A stretch of 64,000 nucleotides of DNA from JAPWJZ01 sp041287865 (GTDB lineage Bacteria; Pseudomonadota; Alphaproteobacteria; Micavibrionales; UBA2020), in assembly GCA_041287865.1 (NCBI GenBank), contig JBGGMV010000082.1, positions 1 through 64,000 of the forward strand, given 5' to 3'. Under the pieces are notes generated by a model. The model was not told the DNA's origin, did not search any database, and worked only from the letters and a program-made list of their open reading frames with translations. The translations under genes and the position numbers were made by a program. Of this stretch, positions 42,924-49,721 are shown in pieces (position 1 is the first letter of the stretch; every line of letters starts with the position of its first letter).

Positions 42924-44660
42924 ATGGCGCAGATGAGCATGAGAGGCGGAAGGATTTTTCTGTTTCTGTTCGGCCTGCCGTTTTTGCTGACGGGCATCTG
43001 GGCCTGTTATTCCGTCGCCTCCAACATATACGACTGGCAGCGCATGAAAAACTGGCAGCCGGTGCAAGCGAAAATCATCAGCGGCGGCGTGAAGGAAAGC
43101 AGCGGCAGCGAGGGCGGCTCGACCTATGCCGCCGAGGCGACCTACCAATACGACTACATGGGCATGCCGCATACCGGCACGCGCACCGCCATCAGCGGTG
43201 GCAGCGACAATATCGGCAGCTTCAACGAAGACCTGGGCCGCAGGATAGAAAACGCGCAAGGCCGCACGATGGAAGTCTACGTCAACCCCGACAATCCGGA
43301 CGAAGCCGTCATCAACCGCGATATCCGCTGGAGCATGGTCGGGTTCAAATCCGTCTTCCTTTTCGCCTTCGGCGGCGTCGGGCTTGCGATGGTGCTGGGC
43401 TCAATTTTGGCACGCGGGCCGAATGACGCGAGCCTGCCGCAATACAGGGACGCGCCATGGCTTGCCAATAACGACTGGCAGACGCCCGAGATAAAATCCG
43501 GCTCGAAGGCGGCGATGTTTTTTGCCTGGGGTTTCTGCTTCCTGTGGAACTGCATTTCGATGCCGCTGCCCTTCCTGCTGGTCGAGGAAGTGACGAAAAA
43601 AGAAAACTACGCGGCGCTGCTGGGGCTGCTGTTCCCGCTGGTGGGCGTGGGCCTGATCGTCTGGGCGGTGCGGCAGACGCTGGAATGGAAGAGGTTCGGC
43701 GCGGCTCCAGTGACGCTCGACCCCTTCCCCGGCTCTATCGGCGGGCATGTGGGCGGCACGCTGGAACTGCCCTATCCCTTCGACCCCGCCGTCAAATATG
43801 TTTTCACCCTTTCCAGCATCTACAGCTACGTGTCGCGCAGCGGCAAGAACAGCGACCGCCGCGAAACCGTCAAGTGGCAGGAAACAGCCGTCGGTTATGC
43901 CGAAACCGGGCTTTACGGCACGCGGCTCAGCTTCCGCTTCGACGTGCCGGAAGGACTGACGCCCTCCGATGCCGTGCATCTGGGGCGGGAATACCACCTC
44001 TGGCGGCTGAACCTGACAGCCGATATGCCGGGGGTCGACGTCGACCGCGACTACGAAATTCCCGTTTATCCCACAAAACATAAATCGCTGCGCATCGACG
44101 GCCGCGCCGTGCAGCACTCGGCATCCGCGACGCAGGAACTGGAGCAGACCGGCGCGAAAAAGCGCGTGCAGCTGCGCCCCGGCATGATGGGCGATGAATT
44201 ATTCTATCCCATGGGCCGTAATATCGGCGGGGCGGTGATCGGCACCATCGTCGGCCTGTGTTTTGCAGGCGTCGGCGCCGTGGTCGCGCTGATAAAGGAC
44301 GGATCATATATTTTCGGCGGCATATTCCTGCTGATCGGGGTGCCGATCACGCTGGGCAGTTTCTACATGGCCGTGAATTCGCTGACCGTGCGCCGCGACG
44401 GGCAGGGCGGCATCGAAACCATTCGCCGCGTCTTCGGCATTCCCGTCAAGCGCGGCTATATCGCAGCCGATGCAATCACGAAACTCGACTGGGACAGCCA
44501 TACCGGCGTGACCAAGGGCAACAAGCAGATCAAGTTCTACGATATCTTCGTGCCGCTGGAGGGCAAGAAGCGCCTTGTGCTGGGCGAAGGGTTCCAGGGC
44601 ACGGGCGAGGCGGAGGCCGGCGCGAAGCTTATCCGCGAGACGCTCGGCCTGCGCTCATAA
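42924..44660 (+). CDS. DUF3592-domain membrane protein
   Basis: 578 residues with five or six membrane segments: one near residue 10-35, one after the first soluble domain (FLFAFGGVGLAMVLGSIL), two around 200-255, two around 430-475. The first extracytoplasmic domain (about 40-140) has the DUF3592 pattern: WQPVQAKIISGGVKES, AEATYQYDYMGMPHTGT, and VYVNPDNPDEAVINRD. The later domains have no recognisable motif. AAGGGGG 5 nt upstream of ATG 42924 fixes the start. Function is unknown. It ends 6 nt inside the convergent M20 gene. Confidence 0.85.
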   Translation: MAQMSMRGGRIFLFLFGLPFLLTGIWACYSVASNIYDWQRMKNWQPVQAKIISGGVKESSGSEGGSTYAAEATYQYDYMGMPHTGTRTAISGGSDNIGSFNEDLGRRIENAQGRTMEVYVNPDNPDEAVINRDIRWSMVGFKSVFLFAFGGVGLAMVLGSILARGPNDASLPQYRDAPWLANNDWQTPEIKSGSKAAMFFAWGFCFLWNCISMPLPFLLVEEVTKKENYAALLGLLFPLVGVGLIVWAVRQTLEWKRFGAAPVTLDPFPGSIGGHVGGTLELPYPFDPAVKYVFTLSSIYSYVSRSGKNSDRRETVKWQETAVGYAETGLYGTRLSFRFDVPEGLTPSDAVHLGREYHLWRLNLTADMPGVDVDRDYEIPVYPTKHKSLRIDGRAVQHSASATQELEQTGAKKRVQLRPGMMGDELFYPMGRNIGGAVIGTIVGLCFAGVGAVVALIKDGSYIFGGIFLLIGVPITLGSFYMAVNSLTVRRDGQGGIETIRRVFGIPVKRGYIAADAITKLDWDSHTGVTKGNKQIKFYDIFVPLEGKKRLVLGEGFQGTGEAEAGAKLIRETLGLRS

Positions 44661-45824
44661 CCCCAGCAGTTTTTCACAGGCGCGTTTATAGGCTTTGAAA
44701 ACGGGCTCTATCGCCGTCACATCAGCCGTTTCATTAGGCGCATGGCAGTGGTGCGAGGGCACGCCATAGCCCGAAGTCGCCTCGATCCCCTGCTTGCCGA
44801 GGAAGCAGCCGATGTTGGAGGGGCCGGATACTCTTTCCGGCACGGGAGAGCCGGTGATTTCTTCAATGGCTTCACGCAACGCAACGCGGAGCGGCGAAGT
44901 GGCGGGCGTCAGGTAGGGCGGCTCCGACGATGTTCTCGACACCGTTGAAGCGCGTTCCGCAGGCACATCGTGTTTCGCATCATGCGCGGCGACAAGATCG
45001 CGGATATGCTGATCAGCGGCAGCTTCGTTAAAGGCCGGCGTCAGGCGGATATCGACACGCGCGACAGCCTTCGAGGGCACGACGGAATAACCGTCACCGC
45101 CATGCATTTCCGTCACGGTCAGCTTCGGCGGCTTGGGGAAATCGGCGCTTTCTGCGGCAACAGGTTGCTGCACGGTCAGGGTGCCGACAAGGTCAGAGAG
45201 CCGCACCAACGCGTTATCCTGCACCACGGCGTCGGCGCCGCTATGGGCACCCTTGCCGGTTAAAACAATTTCATAGCGCGCAAAACCGCGCGAGCCGACG
45301 ACGACTTTGTCATTGCCGGGATAGCCGATCATCACGCCGTCGGGTTTATAGCCCGCATCCAGCGCGGCCTTGATGCCGCCGAAATTGCCGGTGTGTTCGT
45401 CGGCGTCAAATATCAATAAAAGCTTGCCCTGCATCTTGTCGCGCTGCGCCTGCAATTCCTGCGCGACATGCATGAAGATGGAAACCGCGACTTTTGAATC
45501 CGCGGCGCCACGACCATGCAGACGGCCATTCGAAATATCGCCCGAAAACGGATCATGCGCCCATGTGCTCCTGTCGCCCGCCGGCGCGGTGTCGAGGCAA
45601 GCGTTCAGGCACCATGTCTTGCCGGGCAGCGCACCCTCGATCTCGCAGACCAGCGCGACGGGCTTGCCCGCAGCATCGCTGATCTTTTTAAACGGCAGGC
45701 CAAGCGCACGCCCGAAATCATAGGCCGCGTTCACAATCGCATCAGGCGCGTCGATGCCGCCCTGGCTGGGCGTCTGCACAAGTTTCTGCGCGAAGGCGGT
45801 GATGGACTTTATATCGGCTGTCAT
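44655..45824 (-). CDS. M20-family (ArgE/DapE-like) peptidase with altered metal ligands
   Basis: 389 residues with M20 architecture: catalytic domain, dimerisation insert (about 180-290), and the C-terminal catalytic part. Conserved features are LHGRGAADSK, the bridging Asp region, and the final CHAPNE motif. The first zinc ligand, normally His in a GHxD motif, is Cys76 (ACLD, Asp78). The EE pair is Glu143-His144 (DADEHTG), and the usual GEP is GYP. The base Glu143 remains. The enzyme may use a changed or single metal. Substrate unknown; it is not clearly ArgE, DapE or carboxypeptidase G2. Monocistronic. Confidence 0.85.
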   Translation of the reverse strand: MTADIKSITAFAQKLVQTPSQGGIDAPDAIVNAAYDFGRALGLPFKKISDAAGKPVALVCEIEGALPGKTWCLNACLDTAPAGDRSTWAHDPFSGDISNGRLHGRGAADSKVAVSIFMHVAQELQAQRDKMQGKLLLIFDADEHTGNFGGIKAALDAGYKPDGVMIGYPGNDKVVVGSRGFARYEIVLTGKGAHSGADAVVQDNALVRLSDLVGTLTVQQPVAAESADFPKPPKLTVTEMHGGDGYSVVPSKAVARVDIRLTPAFNEAAADQHIRDLVAAHDAKHDVPAERASTVSRTSSEPPYLTPATSPLRVALREAIEEITGSPVPERVSGPSNIGCFLGKQGIEATSGYGVPSHHCHAPNETADVTAIEPVFKAYKRACEKLLGL

Positions 45825-45889
45825 GGCGGATATAATATGACAAATATCAGACTCAATACAAGCCTAAAATAACAAAGCATACCAGTATT

Positions 45890-46099
45890 TTACGGGTTTT
45901 CGATCCCCACGCCCCATTTGCGCACAAGGTCGGCGGCGACATCGAGCATCTCGATCTCCATCCCCGCGATATAGGCGTGGAAAGGCGCAAGCGACCCATC
46001 GGCCAGCAGCGCGGCGCGCGTTTGTTCGGCCCCGCGTCCGGCCCAAAGCTCTTCCAGCAGGCGCGACTGGAAATGCGCGAGCGCGTCATGCTGCGGCAC
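45890..46099 (-). CDS. Small partner protein of the DUF692/MNIO cassette
   Basis: 69 residues from GTG 46099, where GGAGG lies 6 nt upstream; a TTG at 46105 abuts that site and is unlikely. The gene overlaps the end of the MNIO gene by 14 nt. The sequence is helical (DALAHFQSRLLEELWAG, FHAYIAGMEIEMLDVAADLVRKWGVG). MNIO oxidases usually work with a partner of about 200 residues (DUF2063/MbnC-like) that binds the precursor. The FHAYIAGMEIEMLDVAADL segment faintly recalls that domain's helix, but the protein is far shorter. Partner function is inferred from position. Confidence 0.6.
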   Translation of the reverse strand: MPQHDALAHFQSRLLEELWAGRGAEQTRAALLADGSLAPFHAYIAGMEIEMLDVAADLVRKWGVGIENP

Positions 46100-46955
46100 G
46101 GGCAACCTCCTTCACCGCATTTTTCAGGCGGTAAAAATCGTCGCGGAAAATTTCATCGTCTTCGGAGGAAGTAAATGATTGGGGCAGTTTTTCCAGCAGC
46201 GCAAAACGCGCGTTGGGGCAGAGCGCGGCAATCGCGGGCAGCGCATCCAGCACTTCATCGGGCACGCGGCCGTCATGGGTATCGCGGCGGATATGCTTGC
46301 CTCCATGATCCGACCATGACCCGCCCGCCACATGCAGCTCCAGCACGCGGTGCAGCGGATACGATTTGGCAATCTCGATCATCGGGATGCCGAAATTTTC
46401 GGACTGGCAATATATATTGTGCAGGTCGAGCAGCAGGTAACCGTCGACAGGTTCCAGCAGCTCGGCGATAAAGCGGCCCTGATCGGCAACATCCTGCTTC
46501 GAAAACGCCAGCGCAAGGTTTTCAAGCCCCACGCGGCATTTGGCGACGTCCTGCAATTGCTTCATGGCCCTGATGCCGACCTCCAGCGCTTCGGTGCAAT
46601 AGGGCACGGGCAGCGGCGCGCCCTCCCCTATTTCCCAGCCGGTTGAAAAGCCGAAATGGACGGAAAGGCCGCAGTAGCGCTTTTGCGCGACATCCTTGGC
46701 CAGATGCGACAGCCATTTGGCGCGTAAATTATCCGCGCCTGCATCCAGCACCGGATAGTCGAGGCCATGGGCGATCAGCCTGCCCTGCGCGCCATAGGTT
46801 TTAAGCCATGCGGATGTTTCGGCATCGTCATAGCTGATGCGCCACTGGTCATTCGTCCATTCAATAGCTTCCACGTCGCCGCTGTCGAACAGCGGACGCG
46901 CAGCGTCGCGGTAGCGCGCGTCGCCAAAAATGGAGAGACCAGAGAGCAGCGTCAA
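46086..46955 (-). CDS. DUF692 / MNIO-family multinuclear non-haem iron oxidase (MbnB/BufB-like)
   Basis: 289 residues from TTG 46955, 6 nt after the peptide gene's stop and without its own Shine-Dalgarno site, so coupled to it. The TIM-barrel metal-binding motifs of MNIO enzymes are visible in order: LIAHGLDYP, LSVHFGFS (His100), VGLENLA (Glu145), LDLHNIYC, LELHVAGGS, DTHDGRVPDEV and LLEKLPQSF. Known members (MbnB, TglH, BufB) oxidatively modify Cys or nearby residues of ribosomally made peptides. One variation is LDLHN where many members have LDxNN. Function on the adjacent Cys-x-x-Cys peptide is inferred from gene order. Confidence 0.88.
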   Translation of the reverse strand: MTLLSGLSIFGDARYRDAARPLFDSGDVEAIEWTNDQWRISYDDAETSAWLKTYGAQGRLIAHGLDYPVLDAGADNLRAKWLSHLAKDVAQKRYCGLSVHFGFSTGWEIGEGAPLPVPYCTEALEVGIRAMKQLQDVAKCRVGLENLALAFSKQDVADQGRFIAELLEPVDGYLLLDLHNIYCQSENFGIPMIEIAKSYPLHRVLELHVAGGSWSDHGGKHIRRDTHDGRVPDEVLDALPAIAALCPNARFALLEKLPQSFTSSEDDEIFRDDFYRLKNAVKEVARAAA

Positions 46956-46961
46956 ACGTGA

Positions 46962-47108
46962 TTAGCCGCGGCCGCAAGCAGGGCAATGATCAACCGGGCG
47001 GGGACGCGGGGGCTTCGGCAGCACAGGCGGCTGCGGCTTCGGGGGCTGCGGCTTGGGCGGCTGGGGTTTTTTGTCTGCGTGATCGGAAAAGGGCAGGCCG
47101 GGGGTCAT
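46962..47108 (-). CDS. Candidate RiPP precursor peptide, Pro-rich with C-terminal Cys-x-x-Cys
   Basis: 48 codons, ATG at 47108, stop TAA at 46964-46962. A strong AGGAG lies about 7 nt upstream, better than for most genes nearby. The peptide begins MTPGLPFSDHADKK, continues with KPQPP repeated three times and further Pro/Arg-rich residues, and ends VDHCPACGRG. The two Cys near the C-terminus flank Pro-Ala, a plausible core for modification by the MNIO enzyme encoded 6 nt downstream. There is no signal peptide. The alternative is an unmodified small metal-binding peptide. The gap 47109-47321 upstream holds no gene; it should contain its promoter and that of the divergent BRCT gene. Confidence 0.6.
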   Translation of the reverse strand: MTPGLPFSDHADKKPQPPKPQPPKPQPPVLPKPPRPRPVDHCPACGRG

Positions 47109-47321
47109 GAAAAGCTCCTGTCAAAAAATACGATTTGCCGCCGCAATTGGCCATTCTTTGGCTCTTAAGTCAACCGCCCTTGCAATAGCTTGAAAATGCG
47201 GCGGTTTTTATTGCCATAAACCGTATTGACTCGGGATGTGGTTTGGCTATGTTTACCGCCTTGCCTGCGCCATCTCAAGGAACAGGCGTTATTTTAAACA
47301 ATCATTAGAGGGATAAATCAG

Positions 47322-47618
47322 ATGAGCAACAAAAAGAAATTCAACGCCGCCGCCGAACGCCCGCTGGAAGGCGTCAACATCGCCTTCACCGGCAAACTCG
47401 ACGCCGTGAAACGCCGCCAGGCCGCCGCGATCGCGCGCGAAGTGGGCGCGAATGTGCACACCTCCGTCTCGGGCAACACCGACCTCGTCGTCGCGGGCAC
47501 CGATGCCGGCAAGAAACTGCAGGAGGCCGCCAACAAAAAAGTGACGATCGTCGACGAAGACACCTTCTTCGACCTCGTCCGCAAACAGCGCGCCGCGAAC
47601 AAAGGCCCGAAGGCTTAA
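47322..47618 (+). CDS. Stand-alone BRCT-domain protein
   Basis: 98 residues forming essentially one BRCT domain: LEGVNIAFTGKLDAVKRRQAAAIAREVGANVHTSVSGNTDLVVAG followed by the DAGKKLQEAANKKVTIVDEDTFFDLV segment, matching the C-terminal BRCT of bacterial DNA ligase LigA (G-T and the D-T-F-x-x-L ending). BRCT domains bind DNA ends or phosphorylated partners. With no ligase or other domain attached, its role is unknown. A terminator follows 18 nt after the stop. Confidence 0.87.
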   Translation: MSNKKKFNAAAERPLEGVNIAFTGKLDAVKRRQAAAIAREVGANVHTSVSGNTDLVVAGTDAGKKLQEAANKKVTIVDEDTFFDLVRKQRAANKGPKA

Positions 47619-47636
47619 GTTCAAGCAACTTCAGGA

Positions 47637-47667
47637 AAAGCCGCCGCCTGAGAAGGGGCGGCTTTTT
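47637..47667 (+). terminator. Terminator after the BRCT gene
   Basis: A 10-bp stem AAAAGCCGCC / GGCGGCTTTT with a 10-nt loop, followed by further T residues. Confidence 0.8.
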
Positions 47668-47715
47668 CTTTTGCGCGCCATCCGCTAGGCTTGGGGCAAC
47701 CATAGGGGGTTGCAC

Positions 47716-48801
47716 ATGTTCCGTTATATCCTGATCGTCCTGCTGCTTCTGTTGCCGCAAACCGCCGGGGCAGATTGCTATATGCCCGAGCCCCCGGGCG
47801 CGCAGGAAGGCACTGTCGCCGCCACATGGCCCGCCAAACATGTCGAGGACGGTGATATCGGCGGCTGCCTGCTGAAATTCAACCTTGCCGCTGGCGGCGA
47901 ATGGCTGGGCTATACCAGATATGATTTTATCTGCAAACTATCCGCTTCCGAAAAAATCACCCTGATACCCGATTTTGCCTGCTGCGACACGGGCGACCAC
48001 GGTGATTACGCCTGCGGCGTAAAGCCGCGCGGAATGTTCGACACCATGAAACGCACGAATATCACCCTTGCCCCCGCCCTGCCCGATGCGCGCGCGATAC
48101 CGGAATTGGTGAAGGCCGCGCTGGGCGGCAAGCTGCGCGACGCCAACGCCGCGATCCGGTTGAAGCAATACCTTGGTGTGCCCGAGCTGGCCGAAGAAGT
48201 TAAAAAGCAGATCACGCCGCTGGAAAACGCGCTTGATGACAATACCATCACCGACGCCTATGTCCGTGCGCAGGTGGCAGGGTTGCTGGCAGCGGCCAAG
48301 CCTGAAACGCAGCATAAAACCAAATGGCTTATCGAATTTTTTAAGGGCGATATAGGCTATGGCCTGACCGATGCGCAGAAACCCGTCCTTGCCGCGCTGA
48401 CAGCGGATGCGGCAAGCGCGGAGCAGTTTATTCCCGTGCTGGCGCAGAAACTGCGCAGCACGGATGAAGACAGCAGGTTGGCGATACTCTCCGCCATCAC
48501 TGCTTACGGCGCGGCGGCGAAGCCCCATGCCGATGCGCTCCGCGACGCCTTCACGACCGAACTGCCGGTGGACGGCGATGCGATGCGCACCGCGCCTTCG
48601 CCCGTGAAGCCGGCCGATCCCGTGGAGGCCGCGCGCTATGCCGCGATGATGGAACAGGTGCAAAAAGACGAAGCGGAAAAAGCCAAGCTCGCCCGCAAAC
48701 TCATCCCCTTGCTCTCGGAAATTGCCTGTCAGGGCGTGGAAGGCAACGTGACCGTCGGCAAAAACTATCCCAGCAGTTTTTACTGCCCGAAAACCCCTTA
48801 A
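47716..48801 (+). CDS. Exported protein of unknown function, possibly HEAT-like helical
   Basis: 361 residues from ATG 47716, where AGGGGG lies 6 nt upstream. Signal peptide (YILIVLLLLLPQTAGA) followed by a Cys-rich N-terminal domain (CYMPEPPG, GGCLLKF, FICKL, FACCDTGDHGDYACG). From about residue 115 the protein is helical with repeating 30-40-residue units (LVKAALGGKLRDANAAIRLKQYLG, AQVAGLLAAAKPETQ, LAALTADAASAEQFIPVLAQKL, LAILSAITAYGAAAKPHADALRDAF) resembling HEAT repeats. Its stop overlaps the convergent dehydrogenase stop by 4 nt. I do not recognise the family. Confidence 0.7.
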   Translation: MFRYILIVLLLLLPQTAGADCYMPEPPGAQEGTVAATWPAKHVEDGDIGGCLLKFNLAAGGEWLGYTRYDFICKLSASEKITLIPDFACCDTGDHGDYACGVKPRGMFDTMKRTNITLAPALPDARAIPELVKAALGGKLRDANAAIRLKQYLGVPELAEEVKKQITPLENALDDNTITDAYVRAQVAGLLAAAKPETQHKTKWLIEFFKGDIGYGLTDAQKPVLAALTADAASAEQFIPVLAQKLRSTDEDSRLAILSAITAYGAAAKPHADALRDAFTTELPVDGDAMRTAPSPVKPADPVEAARYAAMMEQVQKDEAEKAKLARKLIPLLSEIACQGVEGNVTVGKNYPSSFYCPKTP

Positions 48802-49373
48802 AGGTTGCTGCGGATACTCTCCACCGTCCCCGGCGACATATCTTTCATCTGCTCGGCCAGCGCCTTCAGGCGCTTGAAAGATGTAGGCAGGCAGTTGTCG
48901 GGCACGTCGGCGGCTTGTTCGACGATCAGCGCGGCAAGTTCGCCGAACATCAGCACGGGTAGATGGGTTTTGCGCATCATGGCGTCGTGGATGGCGCCGG
49001 TGAAGGGTTTGCCGTTGTGCTCGCGCACAATCTCGCAGCCGATTTTTTCGAATAGATCCGTCACCGCTTTGCTCTCGCTGCAACTATGCGTGAGGATGCA
49101 GGTGCGGTTGGTGGGCGGGCTCTGGGGCCCAAACATCGGGTGCAGGCCGGTGACGCGCGAGGCATGACGCAGGCAGGTCTCGGTCGGCACGCGCTGCACG
49201 GAACAGACGTTCACCAGATGCTTGCCCGCATATTGCTTTGCCACTGCTTCATAGGCGTGTACGCCCACGGCCATGATAACGATATCGGCGTCATCGGAAA
49301 TGTCGGCATGCGCGGCCAGTTCCTGTTTCAAAAACGTGCCGAAAACACCTTGGCCGACGATTGCTACTTTCAT
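48798..49373 (-). CDS. Prephenate/arogenate dehydrogenase-like protein (TyrA fold), short form
   Basis: 191 residues from MKVAIVGQGVFGTFL (ATG 49373, GAAGGG about 10 nt upstream); a longer frame to 49436 lacks homology. Rossmann motif GQGVFG, then DIVIMAVGVHAYEAV, NVCSVQRVPTE, and the TyrA hallmark GLHPMFGP followed by a helical C-terminal half. TyrA oxidises prephenate or arogenate towards tyrosine. Family members usually have 270 or more residues; this one lacks much of the dimerisation region, so activity is uncertain. Located away from aroC. Confidence 0.8.
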   Translation of the reverse strand: MKVAIVGQGVFGTFLKQELAAHADISDDADIVIMAVGVHAYEAVAKQYAGKHLVNVCSVQRVPTETCLRHASRVTGLHPMFGPQSPPTNRTCILTHSCSESKAVTDLFEKIGCEIVREHNGKPFTGAIHDAMMRKTHLPVLMFGELAALIVEQAADVPDNCLPTSFKRLKALAEQMKDMSPGTVESIRSNL

Positions 49374-49721
49374 GGTCTTTTGCCCTTCTTTTTCTATCCT
49401 TTTATCGCACCGATTCCACATGCTGCGCCACGGCAATTCACGCGCAAAGCTTGGGGCACTTATATACTCACATTGAGGTTAAGTGTCGGTATTCATTGGG
49501 TTCTTATTGTAATATAATTACAAAATACCCCACATAATCATGCTGAAAATTACAAATAATTTGACATCTTGCCATAAGCCTTTACGATGGGAATCACCAA
49601 GCCAGAAACAGAAGAGGAAAAACGAAGAAACAAAGATGACCACCACGGCAACAGATAGAGACGGTGCACAGCAGGGCCACACAAAAACAACAACGGCCAC
49701 CCACAACACGAGGAATACTGG
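49374..49721. other. AT-rich leader between divergent genes
   Basis: About 350 bp without a convincing gene between the TyrA-like gene (minus) and the phosphoesterase-like gene (plus). It is notably AT-rich, with a TATAAT hexamer at 49513-49518 that could be a -10 element for the plus-strand gene; no good -35 is visible at 16-18 nt. A 63-codon frame (49540-49731) exists but has no coding character. The transcribed leader would be about 200 nt, long enough for regulation. Confidence 0.3.

Noticed and set aside
46986..47168. 60-codon plus-strand frame over the candidate precursor
   Set aside because: It has Arg/Gly shadow composition and no ribosome binding site; the minus-strand frame has a strong site and fits the operon.
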